A stretch of DNA of 31,558 bases from Lentisphaeria bacterium UBA7640. Its GTDB lineage: Bacteria > Verrucomicrobiota > Lentisphaeria > Victivallales > Victivallaceae. This document shows, piece by piece, positions 16,363-24,357 of the stretch (positions within the stretch are counted from its first letter, which is position 1; each line of letters begins with the position of its first letter). Location of the stretch: the NCBI GenBank assembly GCA_002483765.1, contig DLIO01000045.1, positions 1 through 31,558 of the forward strand, given 5' to 3'. Made by a program: the position numbers and the translations under genes. The notes beneath the pieces were generated by a model. That model did not search any database. It saw nothing but the letters and a program-made list of their open reading frames with translations, and was not told the origin of the DNA.

Positions 16363-16428
16363 GAGCCATACGCTGTAGTTTTCGCACGTACGGATCTGCA
16401 CGGGGGATGCCGGGAAACCGGCATTCCT
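16363..16428 (+). mobile_element. Group II intron 3'-end relic (domain V and VI-like)
   Basis: 16363-16396 is 34 bases, the exact length of intron domain V, and aligns with its consensus. It begins GAGCC with the AGC catalytic triad, has the AC bulge, and the 3' strand reads CGCACGTACGG; paired positions 1, 2, 4, 5, 7-11 fit, but the terminal tetraloop is lost (AGTT rather than GAAA) and two pairs are mismatched. After a short CTGCACG-type linker, 16403-16428 forms a stem with a perfect ATGCCGG/CCGGCAT core closed by a GAAA loop, positioned as domain VI. No reverse transcriptase or upstream domains are present in the 225 bases before it, so it is a truncated, probably inactive remnant. Confidence 0.5.
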
Positions 16429-16460
16429 AGCGTGAGGCTCCCCAATCTCTAAAAGTATTT

Positions 16461-17672
16461 TTATTCCAACAACCATTCCAGCACATTTTGCTTCTGAATT
16501 CCTTCATAATCTGCGGTTCCGAACACTTCGTCCAGGGTCAGCAAAATCTTGGGGTAATTGTCCGTAATGCGTTTCAGCGGTGCAAGTTCCCGTTTAAGGG
16601 TTTTGTCGTCGAGTGTGCTGGCCGCTACTTGGAAATATACCGTCGTGTCTACGCCGATGGCGACAAAATCCACTTCGCCGTCGTCCAACTGTCCTACATA
16701 AACCTTATATCCGCGGCGTATAAGTTCTAGGAATACGATATTTTCCAGCAAATGCCCCTGATCGGATTCCCGTACGCGCACCAGCATATTGCGTAATCCT
16801 ACGTCCACCGCATAATATTTGCTCTGGGTCGTCAGGAATTGTCTGCCTTTGATATTATAACGGCTTGCTTCATAGAGGATCAGGCTCTCCGTCAGACCGC
16901 GAATGTATTTGTCCACGGTTTTTTGATCAGCTCCTTTGCCTTGCGACTTCAGAGTGTCAGCAATTTTCTTCGGCGATACCCGACTGCCGATGTTGTGAAA
17001 AAGAAATTTCGTAACGTTTTCCAGACTGTTTACATCCGGGATTTTTAAGCGGGCAACAATATCTTTCAGCAAGACGGTATGATAAATGCCGCGCAGGTAT
17101 TCTTTTGCTTCATGTTTCCGCTCCGCGAATTGGGCGGTATAGGGAAAAGAACCGATTTCCATATACAGATTAAACTTTTCCGCTTTAGAAATTCCCTGTG
17201 TGCCTTCGGGCAGGCCGGAGCAAAACTCCTTGAAGCTGAGTGGGAGCATTCTCAGTTCCACATAGCGTCCGGAAAGCAACGTCGCCAATTCGCCGGACAT
17301 GAAATATGCGTTAGAGCCCGTGATATATACGTCGCAGTTTGCTTTGAGGAATAGGCTGTCCACCGTTTTTTCAAACTGAGTAACATGTTGTATTTCATCA
17401 AGGAAGATATAATTCATCTTATCTGGTAGAAGCAGCAACGTGATATGGTCGTACAGAGCGCGATAGTTAGTCAGATGCTCCAACTCAACGTCTTCAAAAT
17501 TGAGCGCAATAATTTGCCGGGCATCCACCCCGTTCGCCAACAGCTGGTCGCGATAGATTTCAAAAAGTGTAGATTTACCGCAACGTCGAACACCGGACAC
17601 GACTTTGATGATATTTTGTTCACGCCAGCGCAATAACCAATCCAAATATTTATTTCGTTCTATGCGTTCCAT
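16461..17672 (-). CDS. AAA ATPase with DUF4143 C-terminal domain
   Basis: 403 residues of the common AAA_14/DUF4143 family. Walker A is GVRRCGKST (27-35, Lys33), Walker B is YIFLDEIQH, and a sensor-like ITGSNAYFMSG follows. The C-terminal DUF4143 domain contains a nuclease-like fold with DDGEVDFVAIGVD and a following YFQVA strand; its enzymatic activity is uncertain in the family. AAGGTGG precedes the ATG. Such genes are often mobile and scattered. It lies alone, antiparallel to both neighbours, and next to a group II intron relic. The composition is more G/C-rich than nearby genes, consistent with acquisition. Role unknown; a link to defence or addiction has been proposed for some relatives. 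Confidence 0.9.
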   Translation of the reverse strand: MERIERNKYLDWLLRWREQNIIKVVSGVRRCGKSTLFEIYRDQLLANGVDARQIIALNFEDVELEHLTNYRALYDHITLLLLPDKMNYIFLDEIQHVTQFEKTVDSLFLKANCDVYITGSNAYFMSGELATLLSGRYVELRMLPLSFKEFCSGLPEGTQGISKAEKFNLYMEIGSFPYTAQFAERKHEAKEYLRGIYHTVLLKDIVARLKIPDVNSLENVTKFLFHNIGSRVSPKKIADTLKSQGKGADQKTVDKYIRGLTESLILYEASRYNIKGRQFLTTQSKYYAVDVGLRNMLVRVRESDQGHLLENIVFLELIRRGYKVYVGQLDDGEVDFVAIGVDTTVYFQVAASTLDDKTLKRELAPLKRITDNYPKILLTLDEVFGTADYEGIQKQNVLEWLLE

Positions 17673-17895
17673 AAAGCCACCTTTGCTTGTTGTAATGATG
17701 ATTATAATCCATTGTTTTCACAAATCAAGCATTTCAAGGAAAGCATTACTCAAATTAATCTTCGTTTCAGGATTAAATCACAAGTTATTGTGCGAAGTTT
17801 GATGCTTTTTTCCTGATTTAGTTGTTTTAGGCGATTGTTTGGGTAGATTATATATGATTTTTTATTATTTAAGAATATAACAAAAGGTTTAAATT

Positions 17896-18210
17896 ATGGA
17901 ATTCAGTACAGTTTCTGTTGTCTTGATGATTGTTGGCGCACTTACTTGGTTGATCGTTATTCTTGGAATCGCCCGTTTTTCTAAGTTTTATATCTCTTTT
18001 TCTAAGATGAGTAAAGATCTGAGTAATGATCTAAATAACAACACAAATGTTTTGAAAAAAATTAATAGTGCTAATTTAGAGATGTTATTTGAACAGCGTC
18101 GTAACTGTAGACTCATGGAACAATTGTTAGAGCAATTTGATGGCGCGGAAATTATTGATGAAGTTATTACGACAGTTGAAGAGCCGAATAACGAAGCTAC
18201 TCAGGATTAA
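17896..18210 (+). CDS. Small membrane protein with cytoplasmic coiled-coil-like tail
   Basis: 104 residues: one transmembrane helix (about residues 7-26, VSVVLMIVGALTWLIVILGI), then a basic-to-acidic helical region rich in Asn, Lys and Ser and an acidic tail. An AAAGG site precedes the ATG by 9 bases. No family recognised. The PP2C phosphatase gene follows 244 bases downstream in the same direction; that spacer shows no gene. Confidence 0.6.
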   Translation: MEFSTVSVVLMIVGALTWLIVILGIARFSKFYISFSKMSKDLSNDLNNNTNVLKKINSANLEMLFEQRRNCRLMEQLLEQFDGAEIIDEVITTVEEPNNEATQD

Positions 18211-18454
18211 TTTTTATCCGTATTTACGAAATCATTGCTTACACTGGATAACTGCTGCTTTGAATTCTCGCTTATTGATAGTTTTGGCAATATACACCGT
18301 TACGCCATCAGATTTTCTGCCGTGGTAAATTTTAGTATTAATTTTTAACGGCACTTAAAAGCTTAAAACATTGGCATGTAGGTTGAATTTCATGTGATTT
18401 GGGTTCATTTTATAAGCTATTAGAAAACAGTACGCAGAACATGGAAAAATTAAA

Positions 18455-19894
18455 ATGCACGTATATCTTCCCGCAATAATCATAGTTGCTTTATTGATAT
18501 TTATTTTAGTTAGCTATTCGATACTCCAATACAGTCGCATCTCCAAGCTATTATTTAAGCTTCGCGACCTGATGCACCAAAAAGCGGAGGTCAACAATTT
18601 CCTTAACCATTTTTCACGCAGTTTGAAACGAATTGAGGATATTGAAGATTCCATGGCTACTACAGCCCATTATATTGCTGATATGGTTGAAGCTGAATCG
18701 ATCTGTATCTATAATTGCGCTGACGGACAGCAACTGCACGCAATGAGCATCTCTGGAGCTTATCCATTGGTTCACGGCGGCAATGCATACATCATGACTA
18801 AACCTAAATATATTCTGGATGTTCTGCGGCGCGAAATCATCACCTTAGACGAGGGCTTGATTGGCACCATTGCGGCGCGTCACGAACCATTTATGTTGGA
18901 AGATGCGTCTGGCAACCCGCTACTTGAAGAATTTGGCGCCAATGCCACTTCGGTGCGTTCTTTGATTATTGTTCCACTAATCCGTGATGCAACGCTGACT
19001 GGGGTCATCTGCGCAGTCAATTCGCGTGTCGGGGAGTTTTTTACTGCCGAACAGTATAACCGGCTACGTTCAATTAGTCCACAGGTCATTCTAACCCAAA
19101 ATGTCGCTAGAGCGTATGACAATTTGAGTGAACAACAACGCATTAATCAGGAACTGAAGTTCGCGCGTCGTCTTCAAACCTCGCTATTGCCCCAGAAATT
19201 CCCCGATTGGGGAAATTTTAAGATTGAAGCGATTATGCAACCGGCCAAAGAGGTTAGCGGCGATTTTTATGACTTTGTCGAGATTGACGAAGACCGCCTC
19301 CTAATTGTTATCGCTGATGCTTGTGGCAAAGGGGTTCCCGCCTGTATGATGACGGCGATGACGCGCAGTTTTATTCATTCAATTGTTGCGCATTTTACCA
19401 CAGTCGAAGATATGATGCATGAATTAAATCGCAATTTGTTTCGTGATTCCGATGAGGATTTATTTGTCACGCTGGCATGTTGTTTACTGGATAAACGGAA
19501 TTCTCTAATCGAATATTGTCGTGCAGGACATACTGAGATTATCTCATTTGTTAGGAATCATTTGCGGGTGATTGATCCAGAAGGGACCGCGCTTGGTATT
19601 CTGCCGGAAGAGCTCGCACGTTTTGATTCCATTTGCATGGAGTTTGAAGAGGGTGTATCATATTTGATGTTCACTGATGGTATTTCTGAAGCACTCAACG
19701 TCAACCAGAAAGAATATGGCGTGGAACGGCTTCAAAACACCTTTAAAGAAGCATCACGCAAGTATACTGATCCGCAAAAAGTAATTGATTATATTTTACG
19801 GGATGTTTCAAAGTTCGAGGTTGACCCGGAAAATATTAATGACGACCAAACCTTGGTCTTAATTAGTTCAGTACCGCAAGAAAAATCAGTTTAA
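18455..19894 (+). CDS. Membrane-anchored GAF-PP2C phosphatase (RsbU/SpoIIE type)
   Basis: 479 residues: an N-terminal transmembrane helix (about 5-25), a helical linker, a GAF-type sensor domain (about 60-210), a signalling helix and a C-terminal SpoIIE/RsbU-type PP2C serine phosphatase. Metal-binding motifs are visible: EVSGDFYDF (Asp270), DACGKG (Asp288), FTDG (Asp408) and DDQT (463-466). In this family such enzymes dephosphorylate an anti-sigma-factor antagonist (STAS) protein. No STAS protein, anti-sigma kinase or sigma factor is in the window, so the target is unknown. The start ATG has no strong ribosome binding site. The gene points at the ATPase/DUF4276 pair and GAF-PtsP downstream. 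Confidence 0.85.
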   Translation: MHVYLPAIIIVALLIFILVSYSILQYSRISKLLFKLRDLMHQKAEVNNFLNHFSRSLKRIEDIEDSMATTAHYIADMVEAESICIYNCADGQQLHAMSISGAYPLVHGGNAYIMTKPKYILDVLRREIITLDEGLIGTIAARHEPFMLEDASGNPLLEEFGANATSVRSLIIVPLIRDATLTGVICAVNSRVGEFFTAEQYNRLRSISPQVILTQNVARAYDNLSEQQRINQELKFARRLQTSLLPQKFPDWGNFKIEAIMQPAKEVSGDFYDFVEIDEDRLLIVIADACGKGVPACMMTAMTRSFIHSIVAHFTTVEDMMHELNRNLFRDSDEDLFVTLACCLLDKRNSLIEYCRAGHTEIISFVRNHLRVIDPEGTALGILPEELARFDSICMEFEEGVSYLMFTDGISEALNVNQKEYGVERLQNTFKEASRKYTDPQKVIDYILRDVSKFEVDPENINDDQTLVLISSVPQEKSV

Positions 19895-19973
19895 GCAATT
19901 TTCGGTCGAATTCCATTGATTGTGTTGCTCTAAGAATTGCTTTCTGGCTTTAAAATCTAAATTGGAGAGATGG

Positions 19974-21059
19974 ATGAATTATCTAAAAAGAATTGAAGTT
20001 CAAAACTTTAAATCTATCCGTGCGCTGGATTTGGAATTGGGAAATTTAAATATACTGATTGGCGCCAACGGCGCGGGAAAGTCAAACTTCGTAACATTTT
20101 TTAGAATGCTTGAAGCAATTAGTACCGAACGTTTAGCGGAATATGCTGGGCTTGAAAGTGGGGCTCCAGGGTTTTTTTTCTATGGCAATCGCGACTGTGG
20201 CATTGATGCCAAGTTAACCATGGAATTGGACGATAAACCGATTGTTTATCAGTTTAAACTCAAGGCGGATATCGAAGAGCAACTGGTTTTTGTTGAAGAA
20301 AATGTCAGCATTGAAGGTACGGTTCATTCGCTTGGCGTCGGACACCGGGAATCACGGCTGAATTGTGAAAATTATGGCGGAGTCTGTTGTGGTATTGCCA
20401 AATTGCTCTCAAACTGGCGAATTTTTCAATTTCATGAAACTTCTAAAATGCGTGGAATTCATTACATTCACAATAATTTAACCTTGATGACTGATAGCGC
20501 GAATCTCGCTCCATATCTGTTGGTTATTAAAGAGAAATACCCATCTAGCTATCGGCGGATTATTCGCACTATCCAGCGCGTTATGCCTTATTTCGGTGAT
20601 TTTGAACTTGAGCCGATGCGCTTGAGCAGTGAGAATAATCGGCTTGACTGGCGCGAGCTCAACACAAATCTTCACTTCAGCTCGACTCACCTTTCTGACG
20701 GTTCGCTGCGATTCATCGCACTGGCTACACTGCTCATGCAACCCAAAGAGATGTTGCCACAATTGATTCTGATTGACGAACCAGAACTCGGTCTTCATCC
20801 TGCAGCCGTTCGGTTATTGGCATCAATGATTAAAGCCGCTTCGGAACACGCCCAAATCATTTTAGCGACTCAATCCAAAGTGTTGGTGGATGAATTTCAA
20901 CCTGAAGATATCATTGTTCTTGAACGAGAAATAGATGATTCGGCGATCCATTTTTGTAGCCGGTTCCGCCGTCTTGATTCGAATAATTTAGAGCGTTGGC
21001 TGGATGATTATCGAATGGGTGACATTTGGGACAAAGATATTATCGGAGGACGCCCGTGA
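19974..21059 (+). CDS. AAA_21/OLD-like ABC-type ATPase, first gene of a two-gene pair
   Basis: Starting at the ATG at 19974 (GGAGAG upstream), 361 residues; a TTG 18 codons earlier is less likely. An SMC/OLD-type ATPase: the start MNYLKRIEVQNFKSI is the typical family beta-strand. Walker A GANGAGKS (30-37, Lys36), ABC signature LSDGS (240-244), Walker B LILIDEPELGLHP (Asp268-Glu269) and a switch-like ATQSK all look intact. It lacks a fused nuclease. The C-terminal GTGA overlap couples it to a DUF4276 gene. Architecturally it matches the ATPase half of two-gene anti-phage modules such as PARIS (AAA plus DUF4435) and Abi-type systems such as AbiL; whether it acts in defence is inference. Confidence 0.85.
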   Translation: MNYLKRIEVQNFKSIRALDLELGNLNILIGANGAGKSNFVTFFRMLEAISTERLAEYAGLESGAPGFFFYGNRDCGIDAKLTMELDDKPIVYQFKLKADIEEQLVFVEENVSIEGTVHSLGVGHRESRLNCENYGGVCCGIAKLLSNWRIFQFHETSKMRGIHYIHNNLTLMTDSANLAPYLLVIKEKYPSSYRRIIRTIQRVMPYFGDFELEPMRLSSENNRLDWRELNTNLHFSSTHLSDGSLRFIALATLLMQPKEMLPQLILIDEPELGLHPAAVRLLASMIKAASEHAQIILATQSKVLVDEFQPEDIIVLEREIDDSAIHFCSRFRRLDSNNLERWLDDYRMGDIWDKDIIGGRP

Positions 21060-21742
21060 AGCCGATTGTGGTACAGGTTGTCGTGGAAGGCGAAACTGAA
21101 CGAGACTTTGTCAAACAAATTTTGAATCCATATTTTTATCCTAAAGGACTGAAATTTCAATTCAATCTCTTACATGGCGTAAGTCGCTGGGGTTGGGAAC
21201 GAGTTCGCAATGAAATAGCCGGTTCCATCTATGACGATCCCAATTCATATTGCACCACCATGCTTGATCTGTATGGACTGCCTGAAAACACCCCGGGGAA
21301 AAGTAGTGGATATAACAGAGATCCTATATTGTGGGCTGAGCATATTGAAAAATCGATCGCGAGGTCTTTAGCGGAAAGCAATCCGCGCTTGCAAGATTTT
21401 GTCACGGCCGGTCAATTTATTCCATACTTACAAGTGCATGAATTTGAGGCTCTGTTATTTAGTGACCCCGTGGCAATTGCCGAAGTGGTCAATACTAAAG
21501 ACTGCGTTGATGAACTGATTGCCATTCGTAATAAATATAAAACGCCTGAGCATATCAACAACCGACCAGCAACCGCCCCTTCTCGCCGGCTCCGAAAAAT
21601 CTTCGGTTCATCGTATCAGAAACCGTTGTATGGAGTAATGATCGCCCAGGACATCGGTTTGAGTAAGATACGCCGTCAATGCCATCATTTTAACGCTTGG
21701 CTGACTTTATTGGAAGAGATTGCCAAAACCAATAAGTTTTAA
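21056..21742 (+). CDS. DUF4276 protein, second gene of ATPase pair
   Basis: Begins at the GTG at 21056, overlapping the ATPase stop (GTGA), with GGAGG 7 bases upstream; 228 residues. It has the DUF4276 hallmarks: VVVEGETERDFVKQIL at residues 8-23, TTMLDLYGLP (Asp71) and YLQVHEFEALLFSD (His128, Glu129, Glu131). The EGETE plus later acidic residues resemble a Toprim-type metal-binding nuclease site, which is why it may be the effector of the pair. No further domain is visible. Expression in a fixed ratio with the ATPase is likely from the overlap. Toxicity or nuclease activity is inference; the family is otherwise poorly described. Confidence 0.85.
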   Translation: MKPIVVQVVVEGETERDFVKQILNPYFYPKGLKFQFNLLHGVSRWGWERVRNEIAGSIYDDPNSYCTTMLDLYGLPENTPGKSSGYNRDPILWAEHIEKSIARSLAESNPRLQDFVTAGQFIPYLQVHEFEALLFSDPVAIAEVVNTKDCVDELIAIRNKYKTPEHINNRPATAPSRRLRKIFGSSYQKPLYGVMIAQDIGLSKIRRQCHHFNAWLTLLEEIAKTNKF

Positions 21743-21767
21743 GTTTTAAGGTTTAAGGTTTAAGTAG
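21733..21767. repeat. TTTAAGG-type tandem repeat
   Basis: Degenerate heptamer array (TAAGTTT TAAGTTT TAAGGTT TAAGGTT TAAG) beginning in the last codons of the DUF4276 gene and running past its stop. About four and a half units. Confidence 0.7.
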
Positions 21768-21971
21768 GACTGGGAAAGAAGGTGTAATTTGTGTTAAAGG
21801 CCTTAATTCTCCCTCTCTCCAACTCCATCCCGCGGCTTTCGGTGCCTTCAGCTTTTAGATTTTCCTGTGAGCTTAGTTTTAAGCTGTTCGTAAACGGCTT
21901 GATTTAGGCTGATTTAAATGTAGATTATTACATTACTTCGCAATCTAAAAGCCCAATGGAGAATTTAAGCT

Positions 21972-24272
21972 ATGATAGGAAACCTCTTGGGAGTACTTGA
22001 GAAAATTTCGCAATCAATCGGCGGCATATCAGATCTGAAGCCGGTTACCCAACGAGTAGTAAAAGTATTACGTAACTCATTTGATGCGGATGCTTGCTCG
22101 ATTTATGAATTTGACACAGAACGTGACGAATTGGTGATGACTGCGACCGATGGCTTGAATCCTAAATCAGTAAGCAAAGTTAGCTTGAAACCTGGCGAGG
22201 GCGTTGCTGGCTCCAGTTTCAAATTACGCAGTATCATCAATATTAAATCGCCAGAGTCGCATCCTGGATTTAAATACGTTAAAATCACCGGTGAAGAAAA
22301 ATTCAGTTCAATGCTGGCCGTTCCACTAACCTCTTCAGGCAATAAAATCGGAGTTTTGGTGTTACAGCGCCGAGAGGAAAAAGAATTTCCGAGCCAAGCT
22401 ATTACCCTTGCCCGTAATTTGGCACCACAGCTGGCAAATTTAATCGTCAGTTCGAAATTGATGAATGACCTGAACCGTCGTAGTGCGGTTAAAATAGAAA
22501 AAAAACGTGACAGTTCCAAACTTGACGGGATATCAGTCAATCCGGGAATCGTTTGTGGCACTGCAGTAAAATACAAAGTGCGTGATGTGTTCTGCGATAT
22601 GGATAAACATGAATGCGGTGATATTGACGCTGAACTGAAGCTCCTAGAACGCGCGATTGCTTTGACCCGTGAAAATACTTTAGAGTTTGAAAAACGCGCG
22701 TTAATGTTGTTGTCTGAAGCCGATGCTTCAATTTTTAATGCGCATCTGCTATTTCTTGAAGATAAAATGGTGATGGGTAGTATTCGAAAAGAGATTACTG
22801 AAAGCTCCCATGCCGTTGAATTCAGTGTTACTTTGGTGTATCACCGTCTTAAAAATAAGCTGATGCAGTTGGACGACAATGTATTTAGAGAACGTCTGAT
22901 TGATTTTAAAGATGTGATGCGGCGCTTGATTGAGTCTGCTCAAGTAATACGCAAAAAAAAGAAACGCAATAGTATTCGCAAGTCTCGTGCTGATAAACAG
23001 ATTTTAGTCGCTAACGAGTTGATGCCGTCAGATTTGTTGAGGATGTCCGTCGACAAAATTGTCGGCATTGTTTGTGAGACCGGCGGCGTGACCAGTCATG
23101 TGGCGATTCTGGCTAAAGCTTTTGAAATACCCACATTATTAGGGGTCAAAGGTGCTATGAGTAAAGTCAATAATGACGACTTACTGGTAGTTGATGCACA
23201 TTTGGGAAAACTCTATATCAATCCAGATGATCAATTGGCCGAAAAGTTTGAATCAGTTATTAACGGGCATGATGAGCAAATCGATCGCAATAGTGAAACG
23301 CTCACCGCGGACGGAGTTAAGATAAAATTAAAAGCTAATATTTCGTTACTTTGCGAGCTCCCTCTAGTAAAAAAATATGCCGCCGACGGTATTGGTTTAT
23401 ATCGTTCTGAATTTATGTTTATGCTTCGAGATTATTTACCAGATGAAGATATTCAGCTGGATATCTTTAGTAAAATTTTTGCTGGGACTGATGGTGTGGT
23501 AACGATCCGTGTTTTAGATGCTGGATCCGATAAACAGATCAACTGTCTCAATATTCCACGTTCAATCAATCCGGCACTCGGTCCACGAGGCACTCGGCTT
23601 CTTTTAGAACATCCTGAATTTTTGTACACTCATCTGCGGGCAATCCTTCGTGCGGGTGCAAAAAGAACACTGAATATTTTATTTCCAATGGTTTCCTCGT
23701 TGCAAGAGATCTGTGCAGTGAAATTGTTACTTGTCGAGGTCGTCAACGGCTTGAAACGTGAGAACATCGCTTTTTGCGAAGAGTACCAAATCGGTGTTAT
23801 GTTCGAAGTGCCGTCGGTGTTTTTCTCGCTTAACCATTTCTTAAAGCAGGTAGATTTTATTTCAGTTGGTACTAACGATCTGTTGCAATATACTTATGCC
23901 GCTGATCGACTTTATTATGAAAAAGAGTTTTCCTGTTTTAACTTAGATCCTGGTTTTATACGGATGTTGGGCGAAACTGCCAGTCAAGTTAATAGCATGA
24001 AAAATAAATCAATGACCGTTTGCGGCGAAATTGCCAGCAACCCGTTGGCTGTACCTATTTTAATCGGTGCTGGTGTTTTATCTATGAGTTTACCGCCTCG
24101 GTTAATACCGTTAATGCGCGGAGTTATTGAACGCTTTTCAATCGCTGAATGTCAAGAATTTTACCGCCGTGCAATTGATATGGAATTTCCTCATGAAGTT
24201 GTTGATATGATGGAACAAGCAATGGCAGAATCTAAGGCTGAAAAGGTCGCCGTCTCGATGGTGGCTCTTTGA
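21972..24272 (+). CDS. ptsP: GAF-domain PTS enzyme I (PtsP, nitrogen-type)
   Basis: 766 residues: an N-terminal GAF sensor (about 1-165), then the complete enzyme I phosphotransfer module. The phospho-His domain has GGVTSH with active-site His376. The PEP-binding barrel shows GIGLYRSEFMFM, LDAGSDK, NPALGPRGTR, SVGTNDLLQYTYA and the active-site Cys684 in VCGE. It transfers phosphate from PEP to an HPr/NPr-type carrier, in a regulatory PTS rather than sugar uptake. No HPr, EIIA or EIIB is encoded in the window. TGGAG precedes the ATG. GAF domains in PtsP sense nitrogen or other small ligands in studied bacteria; the ligand here is unknown. Its upstream neighbour is the ATPase/DUF4276 pair. Confidence 0.9.
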   Translation: MIGNLLGVLEKISQSIGGISDLKPVTQRVVKVLRNSFDADACSIYEFDTERDELVMTATDGLNPKSVSKVSLKPGEGVAGSSFKLRSIINIKSPESHPGFKYVKITGEEKFSSMLAVPLTSSGNKIGVLVLQRREEKEFPSQAITLARNLAPQLANLIVSSKLMNDLNRRSAVKIEKKRDSSKLDGISVNPGIVCGTAVKYKVRDVFCDMDKHECGDIDAELKLLERAIALTRENTLEFEKRALMLLSEADASIFNAHLLFLEDKMVMGSIRKEITESSHAVEFSVTLVYHRLKNKLMQLDDNVFRERLIDFKDVMRRLIESAQVIRKKKKRNSIRKSRADKQILVANELMPSDLLRMSVDKIVGIVCETGGVTSHVAILAKAFEIPTLLGVKGAMSKVNNDDLLVVDAHLGKLYINPDDQLAEKFESVINGHDEQIDRNSETLTADGVKIKLKANISLLCELPLVKKYAADGIGLYRSEFMFMLRDYLPDEDIQLDIFSKIFAGTDGVVTIRVLDAGSDKQINCLNIPRSINPALGPRGTRLLLEHPEFLYTHLRAILRAGAKRTLNILFPMVSSLQEICAVKLLLVEVVNGLKRENIAFCEEYQIGVMFEVPSVFFSLNHFLKQVDFISVGTNDLLQYTYAADRLYYEKEFSCFNLDPGFIRMLGETASQVNSMKNKSMTVCGEIASNPLAVPILIGAGVLSMSLPPRLIPLMRGVIERFSIAECQEFYRRAIDMEFPHEVVDMMEQAMAESKAEKVAVSMVAL

Positions 24273-24357
24273 CCTTAATAATATTTTCTAATGAAGAAGA
24301 TAAGGCGAATAGTGGGTTGGGAAAATATTCGGAATTTATCAAAATGGAGACTGTTGA

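Noticed and set aside
18211..18454. Possible small gene in the spacer before the phosphatase (peptide with LAIYTVTPSDFLP, slightly like DUF1232)
   Set aside because: No start with a ribosome binding site, it overlaps the preceding gene in another frame, and the resemblance covers only a few residues.
19893..19942. AAGCAATT/AATTGCTT repeat before the ATPase gene as an insertion boundary
   Set aside because: Short, A/T-rich, and no matching copy at the right end of the ATPase/DUF4276 pair.
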